In this document: positions 9,371-17,635 of the stretch, piece after piece
Layout of the letters: each line of letters starts with the position of its first letter
How positions within the stretch are numbered: the first letter of the stretch is position 1
NCBI GenBank assembly: GCA_018383975.1
Contig: JAHAZT010000027.1
Span: forward strand, 1-53,841
Origin: Eubacteriales bacterium
GTDB taxonomy: Bacteria; Bacillota; Clostridia; Oscillospirales; CAG-272
Direction: 5' to 3'
Length of the DNA: 53,841 nt
Translations under genes and position numbers: made by a program
Notes under the pieces: generated by a model
Told to the model about the DNA's origin: nothing
The model's database searches: none
What the model saw: only the letters and a program-made list of their open reading frames with translations

Positions 9371-9954
9371 AACTGTCTCTTGAAAACATATCGAAAAGTT
9401 ACGGCGAAAATTACGTTCTGAAAGATATTTCCCTCCGTGTTGAAAACGAATCGGTCGCTTTGATGGGAAAATCCGGGTCTGGCAAAACAACACTTCTCCG
9501 TATAGCCGCGGGACTTGAAAATCCGGACAGCGGCGAAGTAAAGTCGGACGGAAAGATTGCGTTTTCTTTCGCGGAGCCACGCCTATTTGACAACATAAGT
9601 ATTCTCGAAAACGTCACCTGCGTGATGAACGGAGACGAAAAATCAAACAGCGACATCGCGAAGGAAATACTCTCATCACTCGCACTTTCCGACGTTTGCG
9701 AAAAAAAGCCCTCCGAGCTTTCAAGCGGAATGGCTCAGAGGGTCTCTCTTGCGCGACTTATTGCATCCGGCAGGGATATATGTCTTCTCGATGAGCCGTT
9801 GCATGCACTTGACGAGTCAACCAAAGGAATTGTAATCTCGGCTTTACAAAAATATCTTCGCGGAAAATGTGCAATCATAGTGACTCACAGCGAAGACGAA
9901 GCAAAATCACTATGTCAAAAAATATATACAATTTCGGACGGAGTTCTGAAATAA
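9367..9954 (+). CDS. ABC transporter ATP-binding protein (SsuB/TauB type)
   Basis: A 195-residue ATPase, shorter than the usual 240-260. Walker A is GKSGSGKTT (34-42), the signature is LSSGMAQRVSLARL, Walker B is DICLLDEPLHALD, and the H-loop is IVTHSEDEA. The Q-loop position reads SFAEPRLF, so Ala69 stands where a Gln is nearly universal (FQEPRL). The domain ends soon after the H-loop. The Gln normally links nucleotide state to the permease, so either the family branch tolerates this or coupling is altered. Start ATG overlaps the permease stop. Confidence 0.88.
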   Translation: MKLSLENISKSYGENYVLKDISLRVENESVALMGKSGSGKTTLLRIAAGLENPDSGEVKSDGKIAFSFAEPRLFDNISILENVTCVMNGDEKSNSDIAKEILSSLALSDVCEKKPSELSSGMAQRVSLARLIASGRDICLLDEPLHALDESTKGIVISALQKYLRGKCAIIVTHSEDEAKSLCQKIYTISDGVLK

Positions 9955-10005
9955 AAAAAGCAGTACCGGCTTCGAACTGCTCCCATAAAAACGGAAATTG
10001 AATAA

Positions 10006-10051
10006 AAAACCTCCTGCGGTAGAATAGAAATATCTACCGCGGGAGGTTTTT
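10006..10051. terminator. bidirectional intrinsic terminator
   Basis: An 18-bp stem with one G-T pair (AAAACCTCCTGCGGTAGA at 10006-10023 and its partner at 10033-10050), loop of 9 nt, T-run on both strands. It separates the plus-strand importer operon from the minus-strand surface-protein gene. A weaker GCAGT/ACTGC repeat lies just upstream. Confidence 0.9.
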
Positions 10052-10121
10052 GCATGTCATTAAAAAAGGTATGAAGCTTGGACAGTGAAAATGCGGCGAT
10101 ATACCCGCAATTTCCGTCGGC

Positions 10122-12143
10122 TTATCTCTGCGAGCCTATTGAAGCTCTGCCGCCCTTGCCCTTGCCTGAGCTCTGTCCGTTATTATTTGAAAGTATTACA
10201 AATACCGCAACGCCCGCCGCAATTACAGCGACAATTGCAAGTATTATAACCACTGTCAGAACGGTGCCGGAGCCTTTGAGCTTCGGAATAGCTTCTCTTC
10301 TTATAACCTCACCGCAAACGGTGCATTTTATAATCTTCGATCCCTTTTCAACTACGGGTGCGCCCTCCGTATGACCCTTTGCAGGGACGATTACTTCGCC
10401 GCACACAAGGCACTTCTGAGGATTTGTACAGGTTGCTTCATCACCGGGAACGTGTCCCTTTGCAGGGACGATTTCTTTGCCGCACACCGTGCAGACCTGC
10501 GGAGTTGTGCAGGTTGCCGCTGCACCGGGAGTATGTCCCTTTGCACTTGCAATAGCCGCGCCGCACACCGTGCAAACCTGCGGAGTTGTACATGTTGCCG
10601 CTGCGCCGGGAGTGTGTCCCTTTGCGGGGATGGTTGTCATATCTTTTGTCGTTCCGCAGTTTCTGCAGACATAGCCCTTGCTACCGCTCGTTGTGCAGGT
10701 CGCGGCTGTTTCCTTCCATTCCCAATCGTGACCCTTTACGCCGATCGTCTCTCTGTAAACGACTTCGCCGCAGTCATTGCATTTCTTTATTACATAGCCC
10801 TCTTCTGTGCAGGTCGCCGCCTTTTCGCTTGTCGTGACATTCGCATGAGTGCATGTTTTCTTTGTTGTTACCCAAAGATAATCGGAGATTTCGCCGGCAC
10901 TTGCCGTTGACGTGGCTTTATATCTCTGATAGAAAAGATATACTTTGCCCTCTTCAAGCTCTGTGAAAAGCGGCGAATCCTGCCATGTTTTCATATCCCT
11001 TGAATATTCGCAACCCGTAACCGCCACGAGCTCAACCGTTGTCTGCGTAACGGTTTTGGCAACAGGCGCGGGCGCCTTCTGCTGTGCCTTGTTAAGCGTG
11101 GAGACAGGCATCATCTCGCTTGCCGCCGTGCCTGTTTTTCTCCAGAAAAGCCAGTATGTTGTTCCGGGCTGAAGTCCCGTGAATGCACCGACGGTCGACC
11201 ATGCACCGCTGCCGCTGAGATTATATTCATAGCCGCTTACGGATTTGACATATATGCTTGTCTCCGTCACAAGCGCGATTTCGGGCTTGTACTGGGGATT
11301 GGGATTCGGCGTGGGGTCTTCAATCGGCGGCTTCGTACTTCCCGTCTGCGGTCCTGCGGTTCCGTTACCGAGTGTGACAACAAGTCCGTCGCTCGGCTCG
11401 CTCGCGGCTATGTTGTCCTTCGCCGGAACGCGCGAATAGAATGTATAGACACCGTTTTTGACAAGTCCGTCAAACACTACCGTCTTGCGCCATTCAACAA
11501 GGTCGCATGAATATTCAAGCACCTCCGTATTGCTCTTTTTAAGCATTACGGAAGTTTCGCCCTTTGAAAGAAGCTCGGGTGCCGAGGCGGGTTTCTCCGC
11601 TCTGCCGTCGGCGCGCTTGACCGTTATTCCGTTGCCGACGCCCTTGGCTTCCCCGAACGACGAATTCGCAGCTTTTCCCGCAAGTGTTTTTACGGATATC
11701 GTAGCTGTATTTTCCGCCGTGGTGATCTTCATTTTGATTTTGATTTTTATTGCTCCGGAAGCCGTTACGGGAGTAACCTCCTTGTCATCGCAGTAAGTCT
11801 CCAGTCTGAGCTCGGTTATTTCGTTTTCATCCACCGTGCTGAATCTTCTTTTCCATGACTGAGGGGTCATCCACTCGACGGACTGATGCTGAAACTGAAA
11901 GTCCTTGTTTGAATATGTAAGAACTATTTCAACCTTTCTGAGTCCGCCCGAAAAAGCGTTGATTCCGTCAATGCTCAATGTGAAAACGCCTTCCTCATTG
12001 TCAACCATGGTTGTCGGACCTGTCATTGTCATTGTATATGCCGTTTTTTCTGTTTCACCTTCACCGGCTGCCGATACGCAGAGCGTAAAGACGGAAAGTA
12101 CGGCGAAAACCGCGGCAAGTGTCAAAGCGATTATTTTTTTCAT
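10122..12143 (-). CDS. repeat-rich cell-surface protein with C-terminal membrane anchor
   Basis: A 673-residue predicted surface protein. A signal peptide (MKKIIALTLAAVFAVLSVFTL, cleavage near CVSAAGE) is followed by a beta-rich, cohesin-like region (about 30-180). Three Fn3-like repeats follow, each with a 'GxEYSxDxxxW...FxxLxxGxxYxFYxR' pattern. Then come a Cys-rich block of CxxC units, each closed by a (V/A)KGH turn, a single C-terminal hydrophobic helix (VVIILAIVAVIAAGVAVFVI) and a short basic tail. The CxxC-GH units resemble small zinc-binding knots common in surface proteins of gut Clostridia. Function is unknown; adhesion or envelope structure are guesses. The ATG at 12143 follows GGAGG. 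Follows the small lipoprotein gene by 55 bp. Confidence 0.75.
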   Translation of the reverse strand: MKKIIALTLAAVFAVLSVFTLCVSAAGEGETEKTAYTMTMTGPTTMVDNEEGVFTLSIDGINAFSGGLRKVEIVLTYSNKDFQFQHQSVEWMTPQSWKRRFSTVDENEITELRLETYCDDKEVTPVTASGAIKIKIKMKITTAENTATISVKTLAGKAANSSFGEAKGVGNGITVKRADGRAEKPASAPELLSKGETSVMLKKSNTEVLEYSCDLVEWRKTVVFDGLVKNGVYTFYSRVPAKDNIAASEPSDGLVVTLGNGTAGPQTGSTKPPIEDPTPNPNPQYKPEIALVTETSIYVKSVSGYEYNLSGSGAWSTVGAFTGLQPGTTYWLFWRKTGTAASEMMPVSTLNKAQQKAPAPVAKTVTQTTVELVAVTGCEYSRDMKTWQDSPLFTELEEGKVYLFYQRYKATSTASAGEISDYLWVTTKKTCTHANVTTSEKAATCTEEGYVIKKCNDCGEVVYRETIGVKGHDWEWKETAATCTTSGSKGYVCRNCGTTKDMTTIPAKGHTPGAAATCTTPQVCTVCGAAIASAKGHTPGAAATCTTPQVCTVCGKEIVPAKGHVPGDEATCTNPQKCLVCGEVIVPAKGHTEGAPVVEKGSKIIKCTVCGEVIRREAIPKLKGSGTVLTVVIILAIVAVIAAGVAVFVILSNNNGQSSGKGKGGRASIGSQR
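10380..10622 (-). repeat. three tandem 81-bp units in the surface-protein gene
   Basis: Three in-frame 27-codon units. Each begins KGH and carries TCT(T/N)PQ followed by CxVCG. Units 1 and 2 are almost identical in DNA, and unit 3 has diverged. Period is 81 bp across 243 bp, which suggests recent slippage or unequal exchange. Confidence 0.9.
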
Positions 12144-12198
12144 CTTGATTCCTCCGTTTTGTGATTTATGCGCATTTGTGTTTCCGACCGACGGCAAT

Positions 12199-12717
12199 TC
12201 AGTTTTTCAATGCCGTGGCGATAACTTCCTGAAGCTCCGAATCGGAAAGCGCAGACTTTGTATAGAGCGTGCATTTCATTTCATACTCTTTGCCTTCGTA
12301 TCTGAGCCATTCAACGATTCTTCCGCCATCCGTCAGGGTTATGTAAATATACATTGTTCCGCCTTCGTTATACGATCTCATCTGGTTGGGATCGACAGGC
12401 GTTGTAACACCGTGAATGTCCGAATAATCAAGAGACTTCGCTCCGCGGAAAACAAAGTCATTTTCCTTGTATGTGAACTCAATCTGACCGATGTCTTTGC
12501 CGACAATTGAATATTTGGGATTTGAAACGACAGTTTTGTTCACTTCCATTACAATCCGGAGTTGCTCGAAAATTTCATTTACTTTGAGTGTTTCTTTGAC
12601 TGCGGTCGTTGTTGTTGCACCGGAAGTTTCGGTGACTGACGGCTCTTTTCGGCACGCGCAGCAGAGCGCCGCCGTGACAAGAACAATCGCCAAAAGAATT
12701 GCTGCTTGCTTTTTCAT
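12199..12717 (-). CDS. small lipoprotein of unknown function
   Basis: A 172-residue predicted lipoprotein: signal MKKQAAILLAIVLVTAALCC with Cys near residue 20-22, then a Ser/Thr-rich linker (TETSGATTTTAVKET) and one compact domain with alternating beta strands (YSIVGKDIGQIEFTYKENDFVFRG; GGTMYIYITLTDGGRIVEW). I do not recognise the domain. The ATG at 12717 is preceded by GGAGG (12732-12728). The longer reading frame upstream lacks a site. It shares a promoter with the downstream surface-protein gene. Confidence 0.7.
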   Translation of the reverse strand: MKKQAAILLAIVLVTAALCCACRKEPSVTETSGATTTTAVKETLKVNEIFEQLRIVMEVNKTVVSNPKYSIVGKDIGQIEFTYKENDFVFRGAKSLDYSDIHGVTTPVDPNQMRSYNEGGTMYIYITLTDGGRIVEWLRYEGKEYEMKCTLYTKSALSDSELQEVIATALKN

Positions 12718-12802
12718 TTTTTCTTTTCCTCCGTACAAAAAATCTATACGTCTCTCCGGACGAAAAACGCACCGGAACACATTCGCAATGTCTTCATCGA
12801 AA

Positions 12803-12808
12803 ATTATA
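12803..12808 (-). promoter_or_regulatory. extended -10 promoter of lipoprotein/surface-protein pair
   Basis: Minus-strand TGATATAAT, an extended -10 with perfect TATAAT at 12808-12803. No good -35 at 17 bp, which is usual for extended -10 sites. It separates this pair from the G3P oxidation operon upstream. Confidence 0.6.
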
Positions 12809-12846
12809 TCATAAAAAATCCGAAAATAAAAGTGTATTTTGTTAAA

Positions 12847-13209
12847 TTATTTTATCGAACCCGTTGCTATTATGTCGCTTTCTCCGCAAACGGCGGGCAA
12901 AACGACGTCGCCCTGCTCAACCGGAGCGTTGACGGTAACCGTTGAAAGCGCTTTCATAGCGTCAAAAAGTTTTTCCTTTGATATGGGCGCACTCGTCTTT
13001 ACGGGCAGATATGCGCCTTCCCTGTTTGCGACTCTGACGGTCGTCGTGAGCGTTCTCGTCGGGTGTGTCAGCTCGGATATTGCGTATTTTTCGCCTCTCG
13101 GGCAGGTGTTTCCCGTCACGATAAAGCCGTCTGCCGTTTTTTCCGCCGTGACAACACAACCTATCGGGCAGTTTATGCAAATCATTTCTTTCTTTTCGCC
13201 GATATTCAC
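12847..13209 (-). CDS. DUF1667 protein, partner of the G3P oxidation set
   Basis: A 120-residue protein with an N-terminal cysteine cluster (CINCPIGC, then NTCPRGEKYA) that matches the DUF1667 family, and a C-terminal part of about 60 residues. Members lie beside GlpA/GlpB-like oxidoreductases, where the cysteines may hold an iron-sulfur cluster and pass electrons (inference). The GTG at 13209 follows GAGG with an 8-nt spacer. The next ATG (13185) has only an A-rich leader. The start is 10 bp after the upstream gene stop. Last gene of the operon. Confidence 0.85.
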   Translation of the reverse strand: MNIGEKKEMICINCPIGCVVTAEKTADGFIVTGNTCPRGEKYAISELTHPTRTLTTTVRVANREGAYLPVKTSAPISKEKLFDAMKALSTVTVNAPVEQGDVVLPAVCGESDIIATGSIK

Positions 13210-13219
13210 AGTTATTACC

Positions 13220-14491
13220 TCACTTTACTATTTCAACGGTGATATCGCCGTCACATTCCGTGAGCTGTTCGCCTTTTATGCGGACAAACTCCATTTCGCC
13301 GGGCGCAACCTTGCGCTTTTTCTGAAGAAGAAGTTCCTTCTCCCCGCAGGAAACACGAACCCTGACGTTCTCCATAACCGCGCCGACTCTGAAATAAATC
13401 TTGATATCATCGGGGTTTTCCGTAACGTCAACTCTCTGCGGAACGGTGTATCTCACGCCACCCGTTGCGATAACGGCAAGCCTGCGGACGTATTCCGGCT
13501 CCTTGCAGCCGGCTTTGACAAATTCCGCGGCACTCTTGCCCGCAAGCTCCGCTTCCTCGGAAACATAGTCAACAAGGTCGTGAACGTGGAGAACGTTGCC
13601 GCAGGAATAAACGCCCGTCTGCTCCGTTCTTCTGTTCTGATTGACCGTAGCACCTCCCGTCACCCTGTCAAGCTCTATGCCGGCGCCCTTTGTCAGTTCG
13701 TTCTCCGGAAGAAGTCCGCAGGAGAGGAGGAGCGTATCACATTCTATATATTCGCTTTTTTCGGGAATTACGCGCAGGTGCTCGTCGACCTCGGAGACCG
13801 TAACCCCTTCAACTCTCTCTTTTCCGTGTATCTTTGATACCGTGTGACTAAGTCTCAGAGGAATATCGAAATCGTTCAGACACTGGACGATGTTTCTGTT
13901 CAGTCCGCCGGAATAAGGCATAAGCTCGCATACAACCTTGACGTTTGCTCCTTCAAGCGTCATTCTTCTCGCCATAATGAGACCGATGTCTCCCGAACCG
14001 AGAATAACAACATTTTTTCCGGGCATTTCGCCTTTTATATTGATAAATCTCTGTGCCGTGCCCGCCGTATACACGCCCGCGGGACGCTCGCCGGGAATAT
14101 TGAGCTGTCCTCGGCTTCTTTCGCGGCAACCCATCGCAAGAACAACCGCTCCCGCGTCGATGGTGAACACACCGCTTTCGCTGTTCATCGCCGTGACGGT
14201 ATGCCTGCCGTTTTCGCCCTGTTCAATTCCGAGCACCATCGTTTTCACGATATACGGAATTTCCCTTTCGAGCACCATTTTTTTATATCTGTCCGCATAT
14301 TCGGGGCCTGTCAGCTCCTCGCCGAAGCGGTGAAGCCCGAAGCCGTTGTGTATGCACTGGCGGAGAATTCCGCCCAGCCCTTCGTCACGCTCGATTATAA
14401 GTATATTCTTTACGCCGTTGTCATAAGCGGAAACGGCAGCCGCCATTCCCGCGGGGCCTCCGCCTATGATGGCAATATCACATTTTTTCAT
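13220..14491 (-). CDS. NAD(P)/FAD-dependent oxidoreductase (GlpB-like partner)
   Basis: A 423-residue flavoprotein of the pyridine-nucleotide-disulfide reductase superfamily. FAD-binding GGGPAGMAAA lies at 10-19, a second Rossmann fold (ILGSGDIGLIMARR) near 165, and the second FAD motif (GVYSCGNVLHVHDLVD) near 305. A C-terminal domain of about 90 residues is specific to this group. No redox-active CxxxxC pair is evident. With the neighbouring GlpA-like and DUF1667 proteins it probably passes electrons from glycerol-3-phosphate to an NAD(P) or quinone acceptor. SD GGAGGGTG precedes the ATG. Confidence 0.85.
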   Translation of the reverse strand: MKKCDIAIIGGGPAGMAAAVSAYDNGVKNILIIERDEGLGGILRQCIHNGFGLHRFGEELTGPEYADRYKKMVLEREIPYIVKTMVLGIEQGENGRHTVTAMNSESGVFTIDAGAVVLAMGCRERSRGQLNIPGERPAGVYTAGTAQRFINIKGEMPGKNVVILGSGDIGLIMARRMTLEGANVKVVCELMPYSGGLNRNIVQCLNDFDIPLRLSHTVSKIHGKERVEGVTVSEVDEHLRVIPEKSEYIECDTLLLSCGLLPENELTKGAGIELDRVTGGATVNQNRRTEQTGVYSCGNVLHVHDLVDYVSEEAELAGKSAAEFVKAGCKEPEYVRRLAVIATGGVRYTVPQRVDVTENPDDIKIYFRVGAVMENVRVRVSCGEKELLLQKKRKVAPGEMEFVRIKGEQLTECDGDITVEIVK

Positions 14492-14509
14492 TTTGAAACA
14501 CCCTCCGCC

Positions 14510-15943
14510 TTATTTTCTCTTTCCGAGCAAAAGTCTTGAACCGCCGCCGGTTTTCGTCACCTGATTTTCGGCAATTCCCAGTTCCTTTGCGATAAGCTCC
14601 GTAACAAACGGTGTGCAGAAGCCCGCCTGACAACGTCCCATTCCGGCTCTTGTCCTGCGCTTGATGCCATCCGTTGTCGTCGCCTTCGGATTTTGTCTTA
14701 TGGCAGAGAGGATCTCCCCCTCCGTAACCGTTTCACAACGGCAGATAACCCTTCCGTATGACGGGTCATTTTTTATCATCTCGTTCTTTTCCGCGTCGGA
14801 AAGAGTGCGGAAGTGTTTGCACGAAATGCGTGTGCCGACGTATTCGGGATTTTCTTCAAGTCCGAGTCCCGCGTCTTTGAGAAGATTTACGATATATTCC
14901 GCTATCGCGGGTGACGACGAAAGTCCGGGGGAGTCAATTCCGATTGCGTTTACGGCTCTCGGAGAGTGCTTTGAGATTTCAAGAACGAAGTCCTCGCTTT
15001 CCTCGAAAGAGGAGCGCAGTCCCGCAAACGACGTTATGACAGCTCTGTAATTTATGCCGTCCACAGAAAGAGAAGCTTTCGCTTTTATCGTATCAAGTCC
15101 TTCGAGGGTTGTTGTTTTGTCGTCTCTTTCCGTCTTTTCCGATGTGGGCCCCACAAGAAGGTTTCCGTCGACGGTGGGCGTTACGAGTATTCCCTTGCCG
15201 GCTTTTGTCGGCGTTTGGAAAATCGTTCTCGAAACGAGCCCGCCCTCGGATTTGTCAAGGAGCATATACTCGCCCTTCTTTGCGACAAGATGATAGTCGT
15301 CGCCGTAAAGACGGGCAACCTCGTCAGAGCCGAGCCCCGCAGCATTTACAATGTATTTTGCCTTTATCTCGTCTCCGCCTTCGGATCTGAGCGTATAAAA
15401 TTCGCCGTCATCGGATATAGACGTAACCCTGAAATTGCAGACAAGGTCGGTACCGTTATCCATAGCGTTGCCAACTGCGGCAATCGTCAGGTCATAAGGG
15501 CAGACAATGCCGGACGATTTGCAAAGCAAAGCGCCGACAACATTTTTTGAAAGCGCAGGCTCAAGCCTTCTCGCCTCGTCTCCGGTTATGACGGAAATCT
15601 CCGGCACGCCGTTTGTTTTTCCTCTTTCGTAAAGCATTTTGACGTGTTCAAGCTGTTCCTCATCAAATGCGACAACCATCGACCCGTTGTTTTTATAGTG
15701 AACATCAAGTCTGCGACAAAGGTCTGCCATCATAGCCGCGCCCTTCACGTTGAGCTTTGCCTTCAACGTTTCGGGGACGGGGTCGTACCCGCCGTGAACA
15801 ATCGCGCTGTTCGCCTTTGTGGCTCCGAGCGCAACATCAGCTCCGGCTTCGACAATGCAAACGCCGAGCCTGTACCTTGCGAGAGCCGCCGCCGTAAGTC
15901 CGCCGGTAACTCCCGCTCCGATAACCGCAACATCGTAATTCAT
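14510..15943 (-). CDS. FAD-dependent glycerol-3-phosphate dehydrogenase-like protein with BFD-like Fe-S domain
   Basis: A 477-residue protein with a DAO-type FAD domain (VIGAGVTGGLTAAAL, residues 6-20; ATKANSAIVHGGYD). A C-terminal BFD-like [2Fe-2S] domain shows the pattern CRC...GMGRCQAGFC (about 395-440). This matches the GlpA-type dehydrogenase group of Clostridia, which oxidises sn-glycerol-3-phosphate to dihydroxyacetone phosphate, although related enzymes oxidise other hydroxy acids. The ATG at 15943 has GGAG about 12 nt upstream. The frame stays open 69 codons farther back but without a start site, inside the HAD gene. Starts 20 bp after the HAD stop. Confidence 0.85.
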   Translation of the reverse strand: MNYDVAVIGAGVTGGLTAAALARYRLGVCIVEAGADVALGATKANSAIVHGGYDPVPETLKAKLNVKGAAMMADLCRRLDVHYKNNGSMVVAFDEEQLEHVKMLYERGKTNGVPEISVITGDEARRLEPALSKNVVGALLCKSSGIVCPYDLTIAAVGNAMDNGTDLVCNFRVTSISDDGEFYTLRSEGGDEIKAKYIVNAAGLGSDEVARLYGDDYHLVAKKGEYMLLDKSEGGLVSRTIFQTPTKAGKGILVTPTVDGNLLVGPTSEKTERDDKTTTLEGLDTIKAKASLSVDGINYRAVITSFAGLRSSFEESEDFVLEISKHSPRAVNAIGIDSPGLSSSPAIAEYIVNLLKDAGLGLEENPEYVGTRISCKHFRTLSDAEKNEMIKNDPSYGRVICRCETVTEGEILSAIRQNPKATTTDGIKRRTRAGMGRCQAGFCTPFVTELIAKELGIAENQVTKTGGGSRLLLGKRK

Positions 15944-15963
15944 TTTTCTGTATCTCCAAATCT

Positions 15964-16791
15964 TTATTTCAATACGTCGGGGATGCAGCTTGCGTCCCCA
16001 ACAATGTAATCTATGTTGTATTCTGTTTTCCTTGCCTGCTCTTCCGTCGTTTCGCCGCTTAAAACAAGCATAGTTCTGACGCCGGCGTTTATTCCGCAGG
16101 CAATGTCCGTATACATTCTGTCGCCTATGACAAGCGTATTCTCTTTGCACACGGAGGGGTCTGTTTTCTTTGTTTTTTCAATCGCAAGAAGCGGCATTTC
16201 GGGACGCGGCTTGCCGATATAATACGGCTTTTTGCCCGTAGCGTTGAAAATCATTCCGCAGACGGAGCCGCAATCGGGAACGTAACCGTATTCCGTCGGA
16301 CAGACAAGGTCCGGATTTGCCGCAATAAACGGAATATCCTTATCCGTAAGCAAACGGGAAACATCGTCCAGCTTTTTGTATGTAAGCTCCGTGTCATACC
16401 CCATAACAACGCCTTCTATATCATCGGAATAGTCCTCCCGAACGCAGACGCCCGCTTCACGCAGTTCTTTTTTGAATGACTCCGTTCCGGCAACATAAAG
16501 CTGCTTCCCGCGGAGATTTGCATTCAGATATAGGGCTGTTGCCTGCGACGACGTTATAAAGTCGCTTTCGCTTGCTTTTATGCCGAGTCTTTCCAGCTTT
16601 TTGACATAAGCCGAAACGCTTTTCGAGGAATTGTTCGTCATAAAAAGGTACGTTTTTCCCTGTCTCCGTATCACGGAAAGCATTTCCTTTGTGAACGGAA
16701 AAAGATTATCGCCGAGGTATATCGTCCCGTCCATATCGAAGAGGAAAAGACGTATTTCGGCGATTTTTTTGATATCGCCCTTGATTATCAT
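15964..16791 (-). CDS. HAD-IIA family hydrolase (NagD/AraL/phosphoglycolate-phosphatase-like)
   Basis: A 275-residue phosphatase. Motif I is LFLFDMDGTIYLG, motif II is FMTNNSSKS, the type IIA cap lies between, and motif III/IV is VIGDRMYTDIACG. Relatives dephosphorylate sugar phosphates, phosphoglycolate or glycerol-3-phosphate. Next to a G3P oxidase set, a glycerol phosphate or a similar triose is the natural guess. The start at 16791 overlaps the AraC gene stop by ATGA, so the two are translationally coupled. A longer frame to 16830 would lie inside the AraC gene. Confidence 0.88.
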   Translation of the reverse strand: MIIKGDIKKIAEIRLFLFDMDGTIYLGDNLFPFTKEMLSVIRRQGKTYLFMTNNSSKSVSAYVKKLERLGIKASESDFITSSQATALYLNANLRGKQLYVAGTESFKKELREAGVCVREDYSDDIEGVVMGYDTELTYKKLDDVSRLLTDKDIPFIAANPDLVCPTEYGYVPDCGSVCGMIFNATGKKPYYIGKPRPEMPLLAIEKTKKTDPSVCKENTLVIGDRMYTDIACGINAGVRTMLVLSGETTEEQARKTEYNIDYIVGDASCIPDVLK

Positions 16792-17618
16792 ATTATTCTT
16801 TCTGTTGCCTTTCTGTACTCGGTCGGACAAATGCCGTATTTCTTGCGGAAAAGCGCGGAAAAATAGAGCTGATTGTCGTAACCGAGCATTTTTGATATTT
16901 CGCCTATCGGAAGCTCGCCGAGGGCAAGCATCTCCCTTGCTATACGCAGCTTTTCCGATATGATGAAGTCCTTCGGGGCATATCCGAGCAGCCTTCTGAA
17001 CATACGGTAAAACGAGTCCGGCGTCATGCCGAGAATATCCGAAAGCTCGCTCTGAAGAATATTTTTTCTTATGTTTACGTGTATGTACTGAAGCACCTCG
17101 GCAAGCTTTTCGTGCCGTTCCATTATGTCGCTCCCGCCCGATTTGGGCAGGGCTCCGTCCAGAACCGTCCTTGCGAGACGGTAAATATCAGATTGCATTT
17201 TGACGGCGTTTTCAAGACGGGCGTTTGTAAACTCCCTGTCGGAAAAGAGCGAGCAAAGCTCCTTGCATAGAGCCGTTATTTCCCTGCCGGTATCTCCGCC
17301 GAAATGAGTTTCAAAATCAAAAAGCGAAAAGACCCGAAGGTTTGAATATACAAAAAGACTGACCGCGGCAAAGACTATCGCGCTTTCTTCGCAGACGTCG
17401 AGCGTATATTCCGTGTCGCACGGAACAAGCACCGCTTCCCCTTCCGATACGGCTATCTGTTTTTCGCCGGTGTCGATAAGAAAGCTTCCCTCTTCCGCGC
17501 AAAGAAAAAGCTCAAAAGGCAATTTTGTTGCAAGAACCGTTTCATTATGACGGTATTCTCTTCTTCCCGAAAGCATAAGCCCTGCGGAAACCGTGTTTTC
17601 AAGTGTCAGCTTTTCCAA
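16788..17618 (-). CDS. AraC-family transcriptional regulator
   Basis: A regulator of 276 residues, with an N-terminal cupin-like sensor (about 20-90: FLIDTGEKQIAVSEGEAVLVP) and a C-terminal double helix-turn-helix of AraC type (LSDILGMTPDSFYRMFRRLLGYAPKDFI; ISKMLGYDNQLYFSALFRKKYGICPTEYR). It is cotranscribed with ECF and HAD genes and may control the operon. Start choice: the SD GGAGG lies only 1 nt before an ATG at 17624, but 7 nt before an in-frame TTG at 17618. I therefore prefer the TTG. Confidence 0.88.
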   Translation of the reverse strand: MEKLTLENTVSAGLMLSGRREYRHNETVLATKLPFELFLCAEEGSFLIDTGEKQIAVSEGEAVLVPCDTEYTLDVCEESAIVFAAVSLFVYSNLRVFSLFDFETHFGGDTGREITALCKELCSLFSDREFTNARLENAVKMQSDIYRLARTVLDGALPKSGGSDIMERHEKLAEVLQYIHVNIRKNILQSELSDILGMTPDSFYRMFRRLLGYAPKDFIISEKLRIAREMLALGELPIGEISKMLGYDNQLYFSALFRKKYGICPTEYRKATERII

Positions 17619-17635
17619 ATTCATCCCTCCGTTTT

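Noticed and set aside
12839..13837. Plus-strand frame of 332 codons opposite DUF1667 and the GlpB-like gene
   Set aside because: Shadow of conserved minus-strand oxidoreductase and Cys-cluster sequence.
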